NCBI RefSeq assembly: GCF_902706195.1 | Contig: NZ_CACSJO010000018.1 | Location: 1 to 64,000, forward strand | Direction of reading: 5' to 3' | DNA from: Novosphingobium sp. 18050 | GTDB taxonomy: Bacteria; Pseudomonadota; Alphaproteobacteria; Sphingomonadales; Sphingomonadaceae | DNA length: 64,000 nt | In this document: one piece after another, positions 45,561 to 53,872 of the stretch | Layout: every line of letters starts with the position of its first letter | How positions within the stretch are numbered: the first letter of the stretch is position 1 | Program-made: the position numbers and the translations under genes | The notes under the pieces: model-generated | Databases searched by the model: none | Told to the model about the DNA's origin: nothing | What the model saw: only the letters and a program-made list of their open reading frames with translations

Positions 45561-46484
45561 TCACCCCACTGCGAGGCGGACCGGCTTTTCCATTTCCAAT
45601 CGGTTGCGCCCCTTGGCCTTGGCCACAAACAGCGCCATCTCGGCGCGCTCTATGGTAGAATCGAGGCTGGTGCCGATCCGCGCGACGCTGGCGCTGGCGG
45701 TCATCGCAAAGTGACTGGTGCCGACCTTTTGCTTGAGTTCGCCCAGTGTCGTCACCACCCGGCGGCAGATGCCTTCCGCTTCAGCCGCCGTGACGCGCGG
45801 CAGGATCACCGCGAAGCGCTCGGAGCCGATGCGCGAGATGATGTCCTCGGTACGCAGCATCTCGCGCAGAAGGTCGGAGAAGACGGTCAGCACTTCATCT
45901 CCTACGCTCTGACCGTACTGCATGTTGATCGTGCGGAAGAAATCGATGCTGAAAAGCGCCAGACAGCCGTCGATGCCCGCCTCCAGCATGTGCTCCAGCA
46001 TGGAGATGAAGGCGGTGCGGTTGGTCAGGCCGGTCAGCGGATCTGTGTACGTCGCTGTAAACAGCCGTTCGCTGAGCGAGCGCAGTTCATCGACGTTGCG
46101 CATGACACCCAGCACCCCATAAGGCGTGCCGTCGTGGCGCAGCAGCGCGCGCAGGCGTATCTCGAACCAGCGTCGGCGCTCGTCGTTGCCCAAGGCGGGG
46201 AACTCGATCCAGTCGATGTCCTCACCCGCCATCGCGCGGGCATGTGCGCGTGCCACCTGCTGCTTGGCTTCAGGCGCCACAAAATCGAGCAGGTGGGGTC
46301 CCACCAGCGCATTTGCCTCGCGTCCAGCTTCGCTGCCGGGCACGCGAATTCCGAGGCCTGCTATCGCAGAGGTTGCGTGGACGATGAACCCTTTGGGGTC
46401 TGTCTTGAGGATGACGTCGGTCGAGCTCTCTGCCAGCATGCCGTAGAGGACGGAGCTTTCCTGAAACGTGAAATTCATGCCCAT
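45561..46484 (-). CDS. PAS-GGDEF protein with degenerate active site and intact I-site
   Basis: A 307-residue cytoplasmic protein: PAS domain (residues about 15-125) and GGDEF domain (about 140-305). The domain opens normally with 'DPLTGLTNRTAF'. The signature is GSERF (220-224) instead of GG(D/E)EF, and the metal-binding loop reads 'SIDFFRTINM' rather than D-x-D-x-F-K-x-I-N-D, so cyclase activity is unlikely. The inhibitory-site motif R-T-E-D (R211-D214) is present at the canonical 5-residue distance from the signature, so it may bind cyclic-di-GMP as a receptor, like PopA or PelD. ATG 46484 is favoured over longer frames, but the ribosome-binding site is weak. Confidence 0.85.
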   Translation of the reverse strand: MGMNFTFQESSVLYGMLAESSTDVILKTDPKGFIVHATSAIAGLGIRVPGSEAGREANALVGPHLLDFVAPEAKQQVARAHARAMAGEDIDWIEFPALGNDERRRWFEIRLRALLRHDGTPYGVLGVMRNVDELRSLSERLFTATYTDPLTGLTNRTAFISMLEHMLEAGIDGCLALFSIDFFRTINMQYGQSVGDEVLTVFSDLLREMLRTEDIISRIGSERFAVILPRVTAAEAEGICRRVVTTLGELKQKVGTSHFAMTASASVARIGTSLDSTIERAEMALFVAKAKGRNRLEMEKPVRLAVG

Positions 46485-46802
46485 GCCGACTGCGTCCCGA
46501 ATGTCGTGCCTACAAATATCCGATGACGCGGCAGACCATATGGCCCACCACCTGATTGCAATTCCGCCCGACAGTCTTTCAACAAACAGATCAGAATCGC
46601 AATTCTCCAACGAATTCTAATTCAACACCTTAGATCAAGAACAATTAATTGGGTTAGTTAACCCGATTGTACTTTGTCTATTCTTATCAAGATGTTTACC
46701 ATCGATTAAGGATGGCGTGAATATGGAAACTCAAAGGCGGAGCATTGAATCGAGGTTAACGGCAACTTGGGCAAGGAACTCAGGTTAATCGAACTGAGCC
46801 GA
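46485..46802. promoter_or_regulatory. AT-rich spacer with palindrome upstream of the GGDEF gene
   Basis: 318 bases between two minus-strand genes, markedly AT-rich. It contains the perfect palindrome GGGTTA-GT-TAACCC (46651-46664) and a weaker CCATC/GATGG pair (46699-46715). It should hold the promoter of the PAS-GGDEF gene; no gene was seen. Confidence 0.45.
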
Positions 46803-47507
46803 TCAAAGCTCGATCATGATACGGACCTTGTCCGGGGTCGTTTCCACGGCGGCGGCAATTTGCTCGCGGCACCGCGATATCAGATCGGACAGGCCCGGCA
46901 CGGTGCGGCTCGGACGCAGATCCGCGCTCTCCACGCCGAGCGCTTCGGCGATCGCCTCGATACGGTCCTCGATCGGACGCGCACGGCCCTGCTCCCAGGC
47001 CCAGACGGTCGGCTTGCTGACGCCCAGCCGGTTGGCGAGTTCGCCCTGCGTAAGGCCGCGCAGCTTACGCAGCCGGTGCAACCGCTCACCCAGGCTTTCG
47101 CCCCCGATCGCGGAAGGCCCGACAGGTGAAGGCGGCGGAGCCACCCCCAGTTCGCCCTGCACAGCGCTGCGCAGCTTTGCCGCGCTAAGCGTCGCTGCGG
47201 GAATCGGTGCGTCGAAGGCGCAACCGTAAAGTCGCCCGCTCGACCAGATCACCCGTGCGCGCGCCTGCGGCGCCTCGGGAAGTTCCAGTTCGATCGATTC
47301 GCCGATTTCCAGTTCGATCTGGCTTTCGAGCAGGACGCCGCCTTCGGAAAAATTGTGAATCGTCACCGGGGTTTCAACGCCCGATTCGAGCGCGCCCTGC
47401 GTCGCGAGAAGCAGCCGGCGCCGCTCGGGACGCGGTTGCCCGGCCGATTCTCCGCCGAAATAGCCGTCGCTGGCCGTGTTTACTTCGAAATGGGCCGCAA
47501 TCGGCAT
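46803..47507 (-). CDS. PilZ domain fused to an XRE-type helix-turn-helix
   Basis: A 234-residue protein with an N-terminal PilZ domain (about 20-105). Both cyclic-di-GMP binding motifs are intact: R-x-x-x-R (R26, R30) and N-x-S-x-x-G (N52, S54, G57 in 'NFSEGG'). After a Pro-rich linker comes an HTH_3 domain (about 138-195: 'LRKLRGLTQGELANRLGVSKPTVWAWEQG'-type helix pair), then a short C-terminal helix. This combination suggests a DNA-binding protein whose activity is set by cyclic-di-GMP. ATG 47507 has AAGGAGG 8 bases upstream, which itself lies inside the longer frame from 47531, so the short start is right. Its targets are unknown. Confidence 0.85.
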   Translation of the reverse strand: MPIAAHFEVNTASDGYFGGESAGQPRPERRRLLLATQGALESGVETPVTIHNFSEGGVLLESQIELEIGESIELELPEAPQARARVIWSSGRLYGCAFDAPIPAATLSAAKLRSAVQGELGVAPPPSPVGPSAIGGESLGERLHRLRKLRGLTQGELANRLGVSKPTVWAWEQGRARPIEDRIEAIAEALGVESADLRPSRTVPGLSDLISRCREQIAAAVETTPDKVRIMIEL

Positions 47508-47715
47508 TCGTACCGCCTCCTTGGGTTGCATAAATGTCCACTGGTGCGGTTAAGATTTGGTTAGCACGGAACTTAATGAAGCTCCCGAGTCGCAGAAAAA
47601 CGCCCTTTTTTGCCCTCGCAGCCATTTTGTCCCACAGCGATGCCTTTCGGTGACGCAGCGACCATAAAGTTGCCCTTAGCCCTTCGAAAGTCATTCTGGC
47701 TGGCGCAGCGCGGGA

Positions 47716-48540
47716 ATGATCGCCATCTGCGCCATCATGGTATCGAATTCCGACTCCGGTGGCCGCGGCTCGAATGAGCGCAAGGGCCCAATTGGCAAAG
47801 TCTGGCTCGTCGGCGCGGGCCCAGGCGATCCCGACCTGCTGACGCTGCGCGCCGCCCGGCTCCTGCTGAGCGCGGGCCTGGTCGTGCATGACGGCCTTGT
47901 CGATCCCTCGATCCTGGCGATGGCCCGGCCTGGCGCCCGCCTCGTCTCGGTCGCCAAGAGCCGCTCGCGCCATACTATGAAGCAGGAGGAGATCAACGCC
48001 CTCCTCGTGCGCGAGGCCCTCGCCGGTAATGACGTCGTGCGTCTCAAGGGGGGCGACCCATTCATCTTCGGACGCGGCGGCGAAGAAGCCGAAGCCTGCA
48101 AGGCTGCCGGCGTACCGGTGGAAGTCGTGCCCGGCATCACCTCTGCGCTCGGCGCTGCCGCCGCTGCGCAGATCCCGCTGACCCACCGCAACCATGCCTC
48201 GATCGTCACCTTCGTCGCCGGCCAGTGCAAGGGCCTTTCGGATCAGGACTGGTCCGGCCTTGCCGGCAAGGGCCGGACGCTGGTAATATTCATGGGCGTC
48301 GCCACCGCTGCCGACATCTCGGACAAGCTGATGGCTGACGGCCTCGCCCCCGACGTACCCGTCGCCGTGGTGGAGAAGGCCACGCGCGAAGATATGCGCG
48401 TGCTGCGCGGGCCGCTGGCCAGCCTTGCCCACCTTGTCGAAAGCGAGAGGGTGCAAAGCCCGGCGCTTATCGTTATCGGGCACGTCGCCGCTGAAGCGGA
48501 CAACACCATTCGCGCTCTCGCGCTGGAGGCAGTACAGTGA
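47716..48540 (+). CDS. cobA: Uroporphyrinogen-III C-methyltransferase (siroheme branch)
   Basis: A 274-residue SUMT enzyme that makes precorrin-2 from uroporphyrinogen III with two SAM. The motifs 'VWLVGAGPGDPDLLTLRAARLL', 'VVRLKGGDPFIFGRGGEEAEAC' and 'VPGITSALGAAAAAQIPLTHR' are canonical. The location before sulfite reductase points to siroheme supply, although the oxidase/chelatase step is not encoded here. An alternative ATG is at 47737. Its TGA overlaps the GTG of the DUF2849 gene (GTGA), starting a coupled five-gene operon. Confidence 0.92.
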   Translation: MIAICAIMVSNSDSGGRGSNERKGPIGKVWLVGAGPGDPDLLTLRAARLLLSAGLVVHDGLVDPSILAMARPGARLVSVAKSRSRHTMKQEEINALLVREALAGNDVVRLKGGDPFIFGRGGEEAEACKAAGVPVEVVPGITSALGAAAAAQIPLTHRNHASIVTFVAGQCKGLSDQDWSGLAGKGRTLVIFMGVATAADISDKLMADGLAPDVPVAVVEKATREDMRVLRGPLASLAHLVESERVQSPALIVIGHVAAEADNTIRALALEAVQ

Positions 48541-48833
48541 AAATCCTGACGGGCAACGACCTGAAGTCCGGCGCGGTCATCTGGTGGACCGGCGTGGGCT
48601 GGTCGCTCGATGTGAATGACAGTGCCGACGTGGCCGATAGCGGCGCCGCGCTCATCGCACGCGAAGAAGGCGTCCAGAACGTCTTCGCCGCTTATGTGGT
48701 GGACGGCGTCAAGGACGAGACGGGCGTGCGCCCGGCACATATCAAGGAGCGCATCCGCGCGCTTGGTCCCACCGTGCGCCTCGACCTGACGCTTAAGCCC
48801 TCCGACCCCCAAGCCGTGAACTGGGTGATCTGA
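48537..48833 (+). CDS. DUF2849 domain protein of the sulfite reductase operon
   Basis: A 98-residue protein of the DUF2849 family, found in alphaproteobacteria almost always in front of sulfite reductase. It has 'TGNDLKSGAVIWWTGVGWSLDVND' and 'HIKERIRALGPTVRLDL' as its conserved ends. Start and stop overlap both neighbours (GTGA before, TGATG after). The function is unproven; a role in sulfite reductase electron supply or maturation is inferred only from context. Confidence 0.85.
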   Translation: MKILTGNDLKSGAVIWWTGVGWSLDVNDSADVADSGAALIAREEGVQNVFAAYVVDGVKDETGVRPAHIKERIRALGPTVRLDLTLKPSDPQAVNWVI

Positions 48834-50467
48834 TGTACAAATATGACGAATACGACCAGCAGATGGTCGATACCCGCGTCGCCGAATTTCGCGACCAGGT
48901 CCGCCGCCGCATCTCGGGCGAACTGACCGAGGACCAGTTCAAGCCGCTGCGCCTGCAGAACGGCCTGTACTTGCAGCTCCACGCCTACATGCTGCGCGTC
49001 GCCGTACCTTACGGCACGCTCAACTCGGTGCAGATGCGCCTGCTGGGCGACATCGCCGACAAGTACGACCGCGGCTATGGCCACTTCACCACCCGCCAGA
49101 ACATCCAGTACAACTGGATCAAGCTGGACGAGACGCCGGATATCCTGGCCGAACTCGCCACGGTGGAAATGCACGCCATCCAGACCAGCGGCAACTGCAT
49201 CCGCAACATCAGTTCCGACCAGTTCGCCGGCGCCGCCGCCGATGAGATCGTCGATCCGCGCCCTTACGCGGAACTGCTGCGCCAGTGGTCCAGCTTCCAC
49301 CCGGAATTCCTTGTCCTGCCCCGCAAGTTCAAGATCGCCGTCATCGCGTCCGAAAAGGACCGCGCGGCGATGCGCCTGCACGACATCGGCATCAAGATGG
49401 TGAAGAATGACGCGGGCGAGATCGGCGCCCAGTTCTACGCCGGTGGGGGCATGGGCCGCACCCCGATGATCGCACCGATGATCCGCGACTTCGTACCGCT
49501 GGACCAGCTCATCACCTTCGCGGAGGCGTGCCTGCGCGTCTACAACCGCTACGGCCGCCGCGACAACAAGTACAAGGCACGCATCAAGATCCTGGTCCAC
49601 GAACTGGGCCGCGACGAATATGTCCGTCAGGTCGAGGAAGAGTTCGCGCACCTCCTTACCCAGCCGATCGAGCCCCCGCTCGCCGAGCTGGAGCGTATCA
49701 AGGCGCACTTCACCAACCCCGCTTTCGACGCCGGTGCGCCGGACGATCTGGACATCTCCGATCCCGACTTCCGCCTCTGGGTTGAGCGCAACACTACCGC
49801 GCACAAGGCACCGGGCTACATCATCGCCACGATCAGCCTGAAGCCCGTCGGCGGGATCCCCGGCGACGCCACGGCCGACCAGATCCGCCTGATGGCAGAC
49901 CTGGGCCGCGACTATTCGTTCGACGAACTGCGCGTCACCCACTCGCAGAATATCGTCCTGCCGCACGTGAAGAAGGCCGACCTCTACACCGTCTGGAAGG
50001 CGCTGGACGAAGCCGGCATCGGCACCGCCAACATCGACACCGTGGGCGACATCATCGCCTGCCCCGGCCTCGACTACTGCAGCCTTGCCAATGCGCGTTC
50101 CATCCCGGTGGCGCAGAAGATTTCCGAGCGTTTCGGCTCCGCCCAGAAGCAGGCGGAGATCGGCGAGTTGAAGCTCAAGATCTCGGGCTGCATCAACGCC
50201 TGCGGTCACCACCATGCCGGCCACATCGGCATCCTGGGCGTCGACAAGAAGGGCGTCGAAAACTACCAGCTCTCCTTCGGCGGCAGCGAGGGCGCGGACA
50301 CGTCGCTCGCCAAGATCACCGGTCCCGGCTTCGACGAGGACGGCGTGGTCGATGCTGTTGAAAAGGCCACGCAGGTATACCTCGCCAATAAGCAGGGCGA
50401 GGAACGCTTCCTCGACACCTATCGCCGCATCGGCATGGATCCGTTCAAGGAAGCTATCTATGGTTGA
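48833..50467 (+). CDS. cysI: Sulfite reductase, siroheme/[4Fe-4S] hemoprotein
   Basis: A 544-residue nitrite/sulfite reductase reducing sulfite to sulfide. The four cluster ligands are visible as C410-x5-C416 and C453-x3-C457 ('ACPGLDYCS', 'SGCINACGHH'). The first ferredoxin-like half has 'YGHFTTRQNIQYNWIKL' and 'QTSGNCIRN' with the siroheme-contacting Arg residues. A nitrite reductase role is possible from family alone, but the neighbouring cysH and siroheme genes favour sulfite. It shares one base with the preceding gene; its end overlaps the DUF934 start by 8 bases. Confidence 0.9.
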   Translation: MYKYDEYDQQMVDTRVAEFRDQVRRRISGELTEDQFKPLRLQNGLYLQLHAYMLRVAVPYGTLNSVQMRLLGDIADKYDRGYGHFTTRQNIQYNWIKLDETPDILAELATVEMHAIQTSGNCIRNISSDQFAGAAADEIVDPRPYAELLRQWSSFHPEFLVLPRKFKIAVIASEKDRAAMRLHDIGIKMVKNDAGEIGAQFYAGGGMGRTPMIAPMIRDFVPLDQLITFAEACLRVYNRYGRRDNKYKARIKILVHELGRDEYVRQVEEEFAHLLTQPIEPPLAELERIKAHFTNPAFDAGAPDDLDISDPDFRLWVERNTTAHKAPGYIIATISLKPVGGIPGDATADQIRLMADLGRDYSFDELRVTHSQNIVLPHVKKADLYTVWKALDEAGIGTANIDTVGDIIACPGLDYCSLANARSIPVAQKISERFGSAQKQAEIGELKLKISGCINACGHHHAGHIGILGVDKKGVENYQLSFGGSEGADTSLAKITGPGFDEDGVVDAVEKATQVYLANKQGEERFLDTYRRIGMDPFKEAIYG

Positions 50468-50894
50468 AGTCCAGTTCCGCTTCCGTGACGACGAAGCCGT
50501 CAACGATCCGGCCATCACCGTGGATGCTTTCGCCGAGCAGACCAACGCCACCGCCGTGCGCATCGAACCGGGCGACGACGCCCGCGATCTCATGCCGCAT
50601 CTGGACCGGCTGGCGCTGATCGAGGTCAATTTCCCGGCCTGGACCGACGGGCGCGGCTACTCCGCCGCCCGTATCCTGCGCGAAGCCGGTTACACCGGCG
50701 AGATGCGCGCCGTGGGCGATGTGGTGATCGACATGCTCGGCCACCTCCAGCGCTGCGGCTTCGACGCCTTCGCGCCCGATAAGGCGCTCAACCCCGACGA
50801 TGCGAAGAACGCCTTCGCCCGCTGGGACAATGTCTACCAGGCTACCGTCGTGGACGGCCGCCAGGCGATCTGGGCCAAGCGCCACCCCGCTTGA
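50460..50894 (+). CDS. DUF934 family protein of the sulfur operon
   Basis: A 144-residue DUF934 protein, the second small partner regularly seen with this type of sulfite reductase. 'LIEVNFPAWTDGRGYSAARILRE' and 'DMLGHLQRCGFDAF' are the family core. AAGGA lies a few bases upstream of the ATG at 50460, which sits inside the sulfite reductase gene. The biochemical role is unknown. It is followed after 24 bases by cysH. Confidence 0.85.
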   Translation: MVEVQFRFRDDEAVNDPAITVDAFAEQTNATAVRIEPGDDARDLMPHLDRLALIEVNFPAWTDGRGYSAARILREAGYTGEMRAVGDVVIDMLGHLQRCGFDAFAPDKALNPDDAKNAFARWDNVYQATVVDGRQAIWAKRHPA

Positions 50895-50918
50895 GAGCCC
50901 GGCTGAAGGGATAACCCA

Positions 50919-51752
50919 ATGCTCCGTACCGAAGCTGAGAACGGCCGCGCCGACATCAGGACGCGCGACCGCATCGACACCGGCCCCCGCTTCGCCGAGG
51001 CGGACGCGGTGCGCCTCAACCGCCTGTTCCGTGGCAGCGACACGAGCGAGATGCTCGAGACGTTGATCAAGGAACGCATGGCAGGCGAAGTGGCGATCGT
51101 CTCCAGCTTCGGTGCGGAAAGCGCGGTGCTCCTGCATCTCATCGCGCAAGTGGACCCCGCGGTGCCGGTGCTGTTCCTGGAAACGGGCAAGCATTTCCCC
51201 GAAACGCTGGCTTACCGCGACCTTCTGATCGCGCAGCTTGGCCTTCGGGACTTGCGCAATCTTGTGCCCGACGAAGCCGAGATCGCCAAGAAGGACGAGA
51301 ACGGTCTGCGCTGGTCGTGGGACCCCGACGGCTGCTGCGAAATTCGCAAGGTCAAGCCGCTGGCCAAGGCGCTTGCCGGCTTCGACGCCTCGTTCTCGGG
51401 CCGCAAATCGTTCCAGGCTGCGACCCGTTCGAGCCTGCCGCGCTTTGAAATCGATACGACGGACACCCAGGGCCGCCTGAAGATCAACCCCCTGATCGAC
51501 TGGTCGCCCGAGCGCATTGCCGCCTATATCGAAGAGCACCACCTGCCCGCGCACCCGCTGGTGGCGGAAGGCTATCCGTCGATTGGCTGCATGCCCTGCA
51601 CCAGCAAGGTCGCAGCGGGCGAAGATCCGCGTTCCGGCCGCTGGAAGGGCTGGGACAAGACCGAATGCGGTATTCACGTCCCGGGCCAGGAAGACGTCGC
51701 GGGCGGCACCGGCAATGGCGAACTGCCTCCCGGATTCGACCCGGTGTTCTGA
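50919..51752 (+). CDS. cysH: Adenylyl-/phosphoadenylyl-sulfate reductase CysH
   Basis: A 277-residue thioredoxin-dependent reductase producing sulfite from activated sulfate. The PP-loop 'SSFGAESAVLL' is near residue 62. Two Cys pairs, C139-C140 ('GCCEIRKVKPL') and C224-x2-C227 ('GCMPCTS'), can bind a [4Fe-4S] cluster, which marks the APS-using class. The catalytic C250 is in 'TECGIHV'. AGGGATAA precedes the ATG. It completes the operon; the ATP-sulfurylase genes are not in the window. Confidence 0.93.
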   Translation: MLRTEAENGRADIRTRDRIDTGPRFAEADAVRLNRLFRGSDTSEMLETLIKERMAGEVAIVSSFGAESAVLLHLIAQVDPAVPVLFLETGKHFPETLAYRDLLIAQLGLRDLRNLVPDEAEIAKKDENGLRWSWDPDGCCEIRKVKPLAKALAGFDASFSGRKSFQAATRSSLPRFEIDTTDTQGRLKINPLIDWSPERIAAYIEEHHLPAHPLVAEGYPSIGCMPCTSKVAAGEDPRSGRWKGWDKTECGIHVPGQEDVAGGTGNGELPPGFDPVF

Positions 51753-51762
51753 AAAAGGCGAG

Positions 51763-51804
51763 GTCCCGGCTTCCCTGCCTTCATGCGGGCAGGCGATCCG
51801 GGAC
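51763..51804 (+). terminator. Two-tier hairpin after cysH
   Basis: Outer stem 51763-51769/51798-51804 (GTCCCGG/CCGGGAC, 7 bp) encloses an inner stem 51774-51779/51788-51793 (CCTGCC/GGCAGG). It starts 11 bases after the cysH stop. There is no T tract, so it is a 3' stabiliser or factor-dependent terminator rather than a classic intrinsic one. Confidence 0.5.
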
Positions 51805-51930
51805 AGGCCCGTCCTTCTCGCAAGCCGGGCGATTGCCGAAACCGGCCCGCGAAATGCAAAAAACGCAAGGGTTACTCGCTTTCGCGACGGGTAGCCTAAA
51901 TAGGCATATGGCCCTATTTTGCGCTGCAAC

Positions 51931-53127
51931 ATGACCAACCATACACAGACCAAACACGTCCATCCCGCCCTAGTCACTCTGGCGCTGGCCATGGGTGCCT
52001 TCGCAATCGGCACGACCGAATTCGCAGCGATGAGCCTCGTGCCGTTCTTTGCCCGTGATCTGGGGCTGAGCGAGCCCGAGGCAGGCTATGCAATCAGTGC
52101 CTACGCGCTGGGTGTGGTAGTCGGCGCACCGGTCATCGCGGTGCTGGCGGCCAAGATCGAACGGCGCAAGCTGCTGATTGCGCTCATGGCGATCTTCGCC
52201 ATCGGCAACGGCATTTCGGCTATGGCCGCAAGCTATCCCCTGCTGCTGGTGTGCCGCTTCGTCAGCGGCCTGCCTCACGGCGCCTATTTCGGCATCGCCG
52301 CGCTGGTCGCCGCCTCGATGGTGCCGGCCAACAAGCGCGCGCAGTCGGTGGCGATGGTCATGTCCGGGTTGACCGTGGCAACGATCATCGGCGTGCCGGT
52401 GGCGAACTTCCTTGGGCAGGAACTGGGTTGGCGCAGCGGTTTCGCGGTAGTTTCCGTCCTCGCGGTGATCACGATGGCGCTCGTCGCGCTCTATGCGCCC
52501 GTCCAGCACGCCGATGCATCAGCCAGCCCCTTGCGGGAACTGGGCGCGCTGCGCCGTCCGCAAGTGCTGCTGACGCTGTTGACCGGCGCCATCGGCTTCG
52601 GCGGCCTCTTTTGCGTCTACACCTACGTCGCCTCGACCATGATCGAAGTTACCGGCGTATCCGAACGCCTCGTCCCAGCCGTGCTTGCTATCTTCGGTGT
52701 CGGCATGACGGTGGGCAACCTGTTCTGGGCCTGGGTCGCCGACCGCGCGCAGACCAAGGCGGCAATCGCCGCGCTGCTCTTCAGCGCGGTGTCGCTGGCG
52801 CTGTTTTCGCTGCTGGCGGGCAATATCTGGACGTTGAGTCTGGTAGTTTTGCTGATCGGCTTCAGCGGCGGTCTTGGCACGATCCTACAGACGCGCCTCA
52901 TGGACGTTGCCGGCGACGCACAGGCGCTGGCGGCAGCGGCGCACCACAGCGCCTTCAACATGGCCAATGCGCTGGGCCCGTGGCTTGGCGGCCTTGCGAT
53001 CAGCGCCGGCTACGGCCTGACTTCGACGGGGTGGATCGGATCGGGGCTGGCCCTGGGCGGCCTCGCGATCTTCCTGGTGACGATCTCGCTCCACAAGCGT
53101 GAGACCCTGCGAGCCTTGCCCGCCTGA
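51931..53127 (+). CDS. MFS efflux transporter (DHA1, AraJ/Cml-like)
   Basis: A 398-residue 12-helix major facilitator. 'LALAMGAFAIGTTEFAAMSLVP' in helix 1 and 'GYAISAYALGVVVGAPVIA' in helix 2 are typical of the DHA1 arabinose-polymer/drug efflux group. 'RRKLLIALMAIFAIGN' in the first loop fits as well. It probably expels a small hydrophobic compound; the substrate is unknown. ATG 51931 is preferred over the in-frame TTG at 51919, but no strong ribosome-binding site is visible. It appears to be transcribed alone. Confidence 0.87.
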   Translation: MTNHTQTKHVHPALVTLALAMGAFAIGTTEFAAMSLVPFFARDLGLSEPEAGYAISAYALGVVVGAPVIAVLAAKIERRKLLIALMAIFAIGNGISAMAASYPLLLVCRFVSGLPHGAYFGIAALVAASMVPANKRAQSVAMVMSGLTVATIIGVPVANFLGQELGWRSGFAVVSVLAVITMALVALYAPVQHADASASPLRELGALRRPQVLLTLLTGAIGFGGLFCVYTYVASTMIEVTGVSERLVPAVLAIFGVGMTVGNLFWAWVADRAQTKAAIAALLFSAVSLALFSLLAGNIWTLSLVVLLIGFSGGLGTILQTRLMDVAGDAQALAAAAHHSAFNMANALGPWLGGLAISAGYGLTSTGWIGSGLALGGLAIFLVTISLHKRETLRALPA

Positions 53128-53140
53128 CTTCAGTGTCGAC

Positions 53141-53686
53141 TCAGGCCCCGACGCGCTTTTCCAGATGCATGTGGACGGCGTCGGGGGTCGTCTCCATTTC
53201 GGAAACGAAGTAATTCTCCACCGGGATATCGTCTTCGAACAGCGCTGAGCCGCAGCCTAGGGTGCGCGGCGTCATGCGCAGCCAGATCTCGTCCGCTTCA
53301 CCGGTGCCCATGGCGGCCTTGAGAGCGCCGGCCTCGCCCACCACCAAAACTGCGCGGCCGTCCGCGGCTTCCCTGGCTTCGGCGAAAGCGGCGGCATAAC
53401 TGCCGAGAAAACGCAGCCCCGGCGGTCCACTAGCCGGGACGCTCGCAATCGGGGTGTCGGTGACTACGAAAACCGGGGTTTGCGCTGCATAGGCCTCCCC
53501 GATCCAGCTGGGATCGCCGGAGAGGTCGAAAGAACGGCGGCTCATCACTACGGCGCCACATACACCGCCGAGCCGGCCCGAAAGTCCCGAGCCCTGCAAG
53601 TCGGCAATGCGCATGACGCACCTGCCGCGCGAATCCGCCCAGAAGCCGTCGAGGCTGGTTGCGGCATCGATGATCATTCTGCTCAT
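53141..53686 (-). CDS. RibD C-terminal/dihydrofolate reductase-fold protein
   Basis: A 181-residue protein with the DHFR-like fold of RibD C-terminal domains: 'MIIDAATSLDGFWAD' at the start, 'GAVVMSRRSF' in the middle, and 'LVVGEAGALKAAMGTGEADEIWLRM' for the NADPH-side strand. It is a probable small-molecule reductase of unknown substrate. The frame is open to 53806, but ATG 53686 with GGAG 8 bases upstream is chosen. It is downstream of putA on the same strand, separated by a strong hairpin. Confidence 0.8.
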   Translation of the reverse strand: MSRMIIDAATSLDGFWADSRGRCVMRIADLQGSGLSGRLGGVCGAVVMSRRSFDLSGDPSWIGEAYAAQTPVFVVTDTPIASVPASGPPGLRFLGSYAAAFAEAREAADGRAVLVVGEAGALKAAMGTGEADEIWLRMTPRTLGCGSALFEDDIPVENYFVSEMETTPDAVHMHLEKRVGA

Positions 53687-53815
53687 CCTACTACTCCAGC
53701 CTGCCGTATCCTCCCTGCGCCATGATAATGAAACGCAGTGAAGCAGCAATGAAGCAACATCAAAAGCGACCACGAGTTGCATTCGGTCCGTCGAACGGGG
53801 CCTCACTTACGGCAG

Positions 53816-53841
53816 TGCGACCGGGAACAATCCCGGTCGCA
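53816..53841. terminator. 11-bp perfect hairpin after putA
   Basis: Arms 53816-53826 and 53831-53841 pair perfectly around ACAA. It lies 32 bases beyond the putA stop on the minus strand. There is no T run on that side, so its action as an intrinsic terminator is uncertain, but the stem is very stable. Confidence 0.55.
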
Positions 53842-53872
53842 TGTCGCTTTCCGCAATCAAGTCAGAGAGTTG

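Noticed and set aside
48692..50629. A 645-codon minus-strand frame opposite the sulfite reductase gene
   Set aside because: It is an antisense shadow; the coupled plus-strand sulfur operon is unambiguous.
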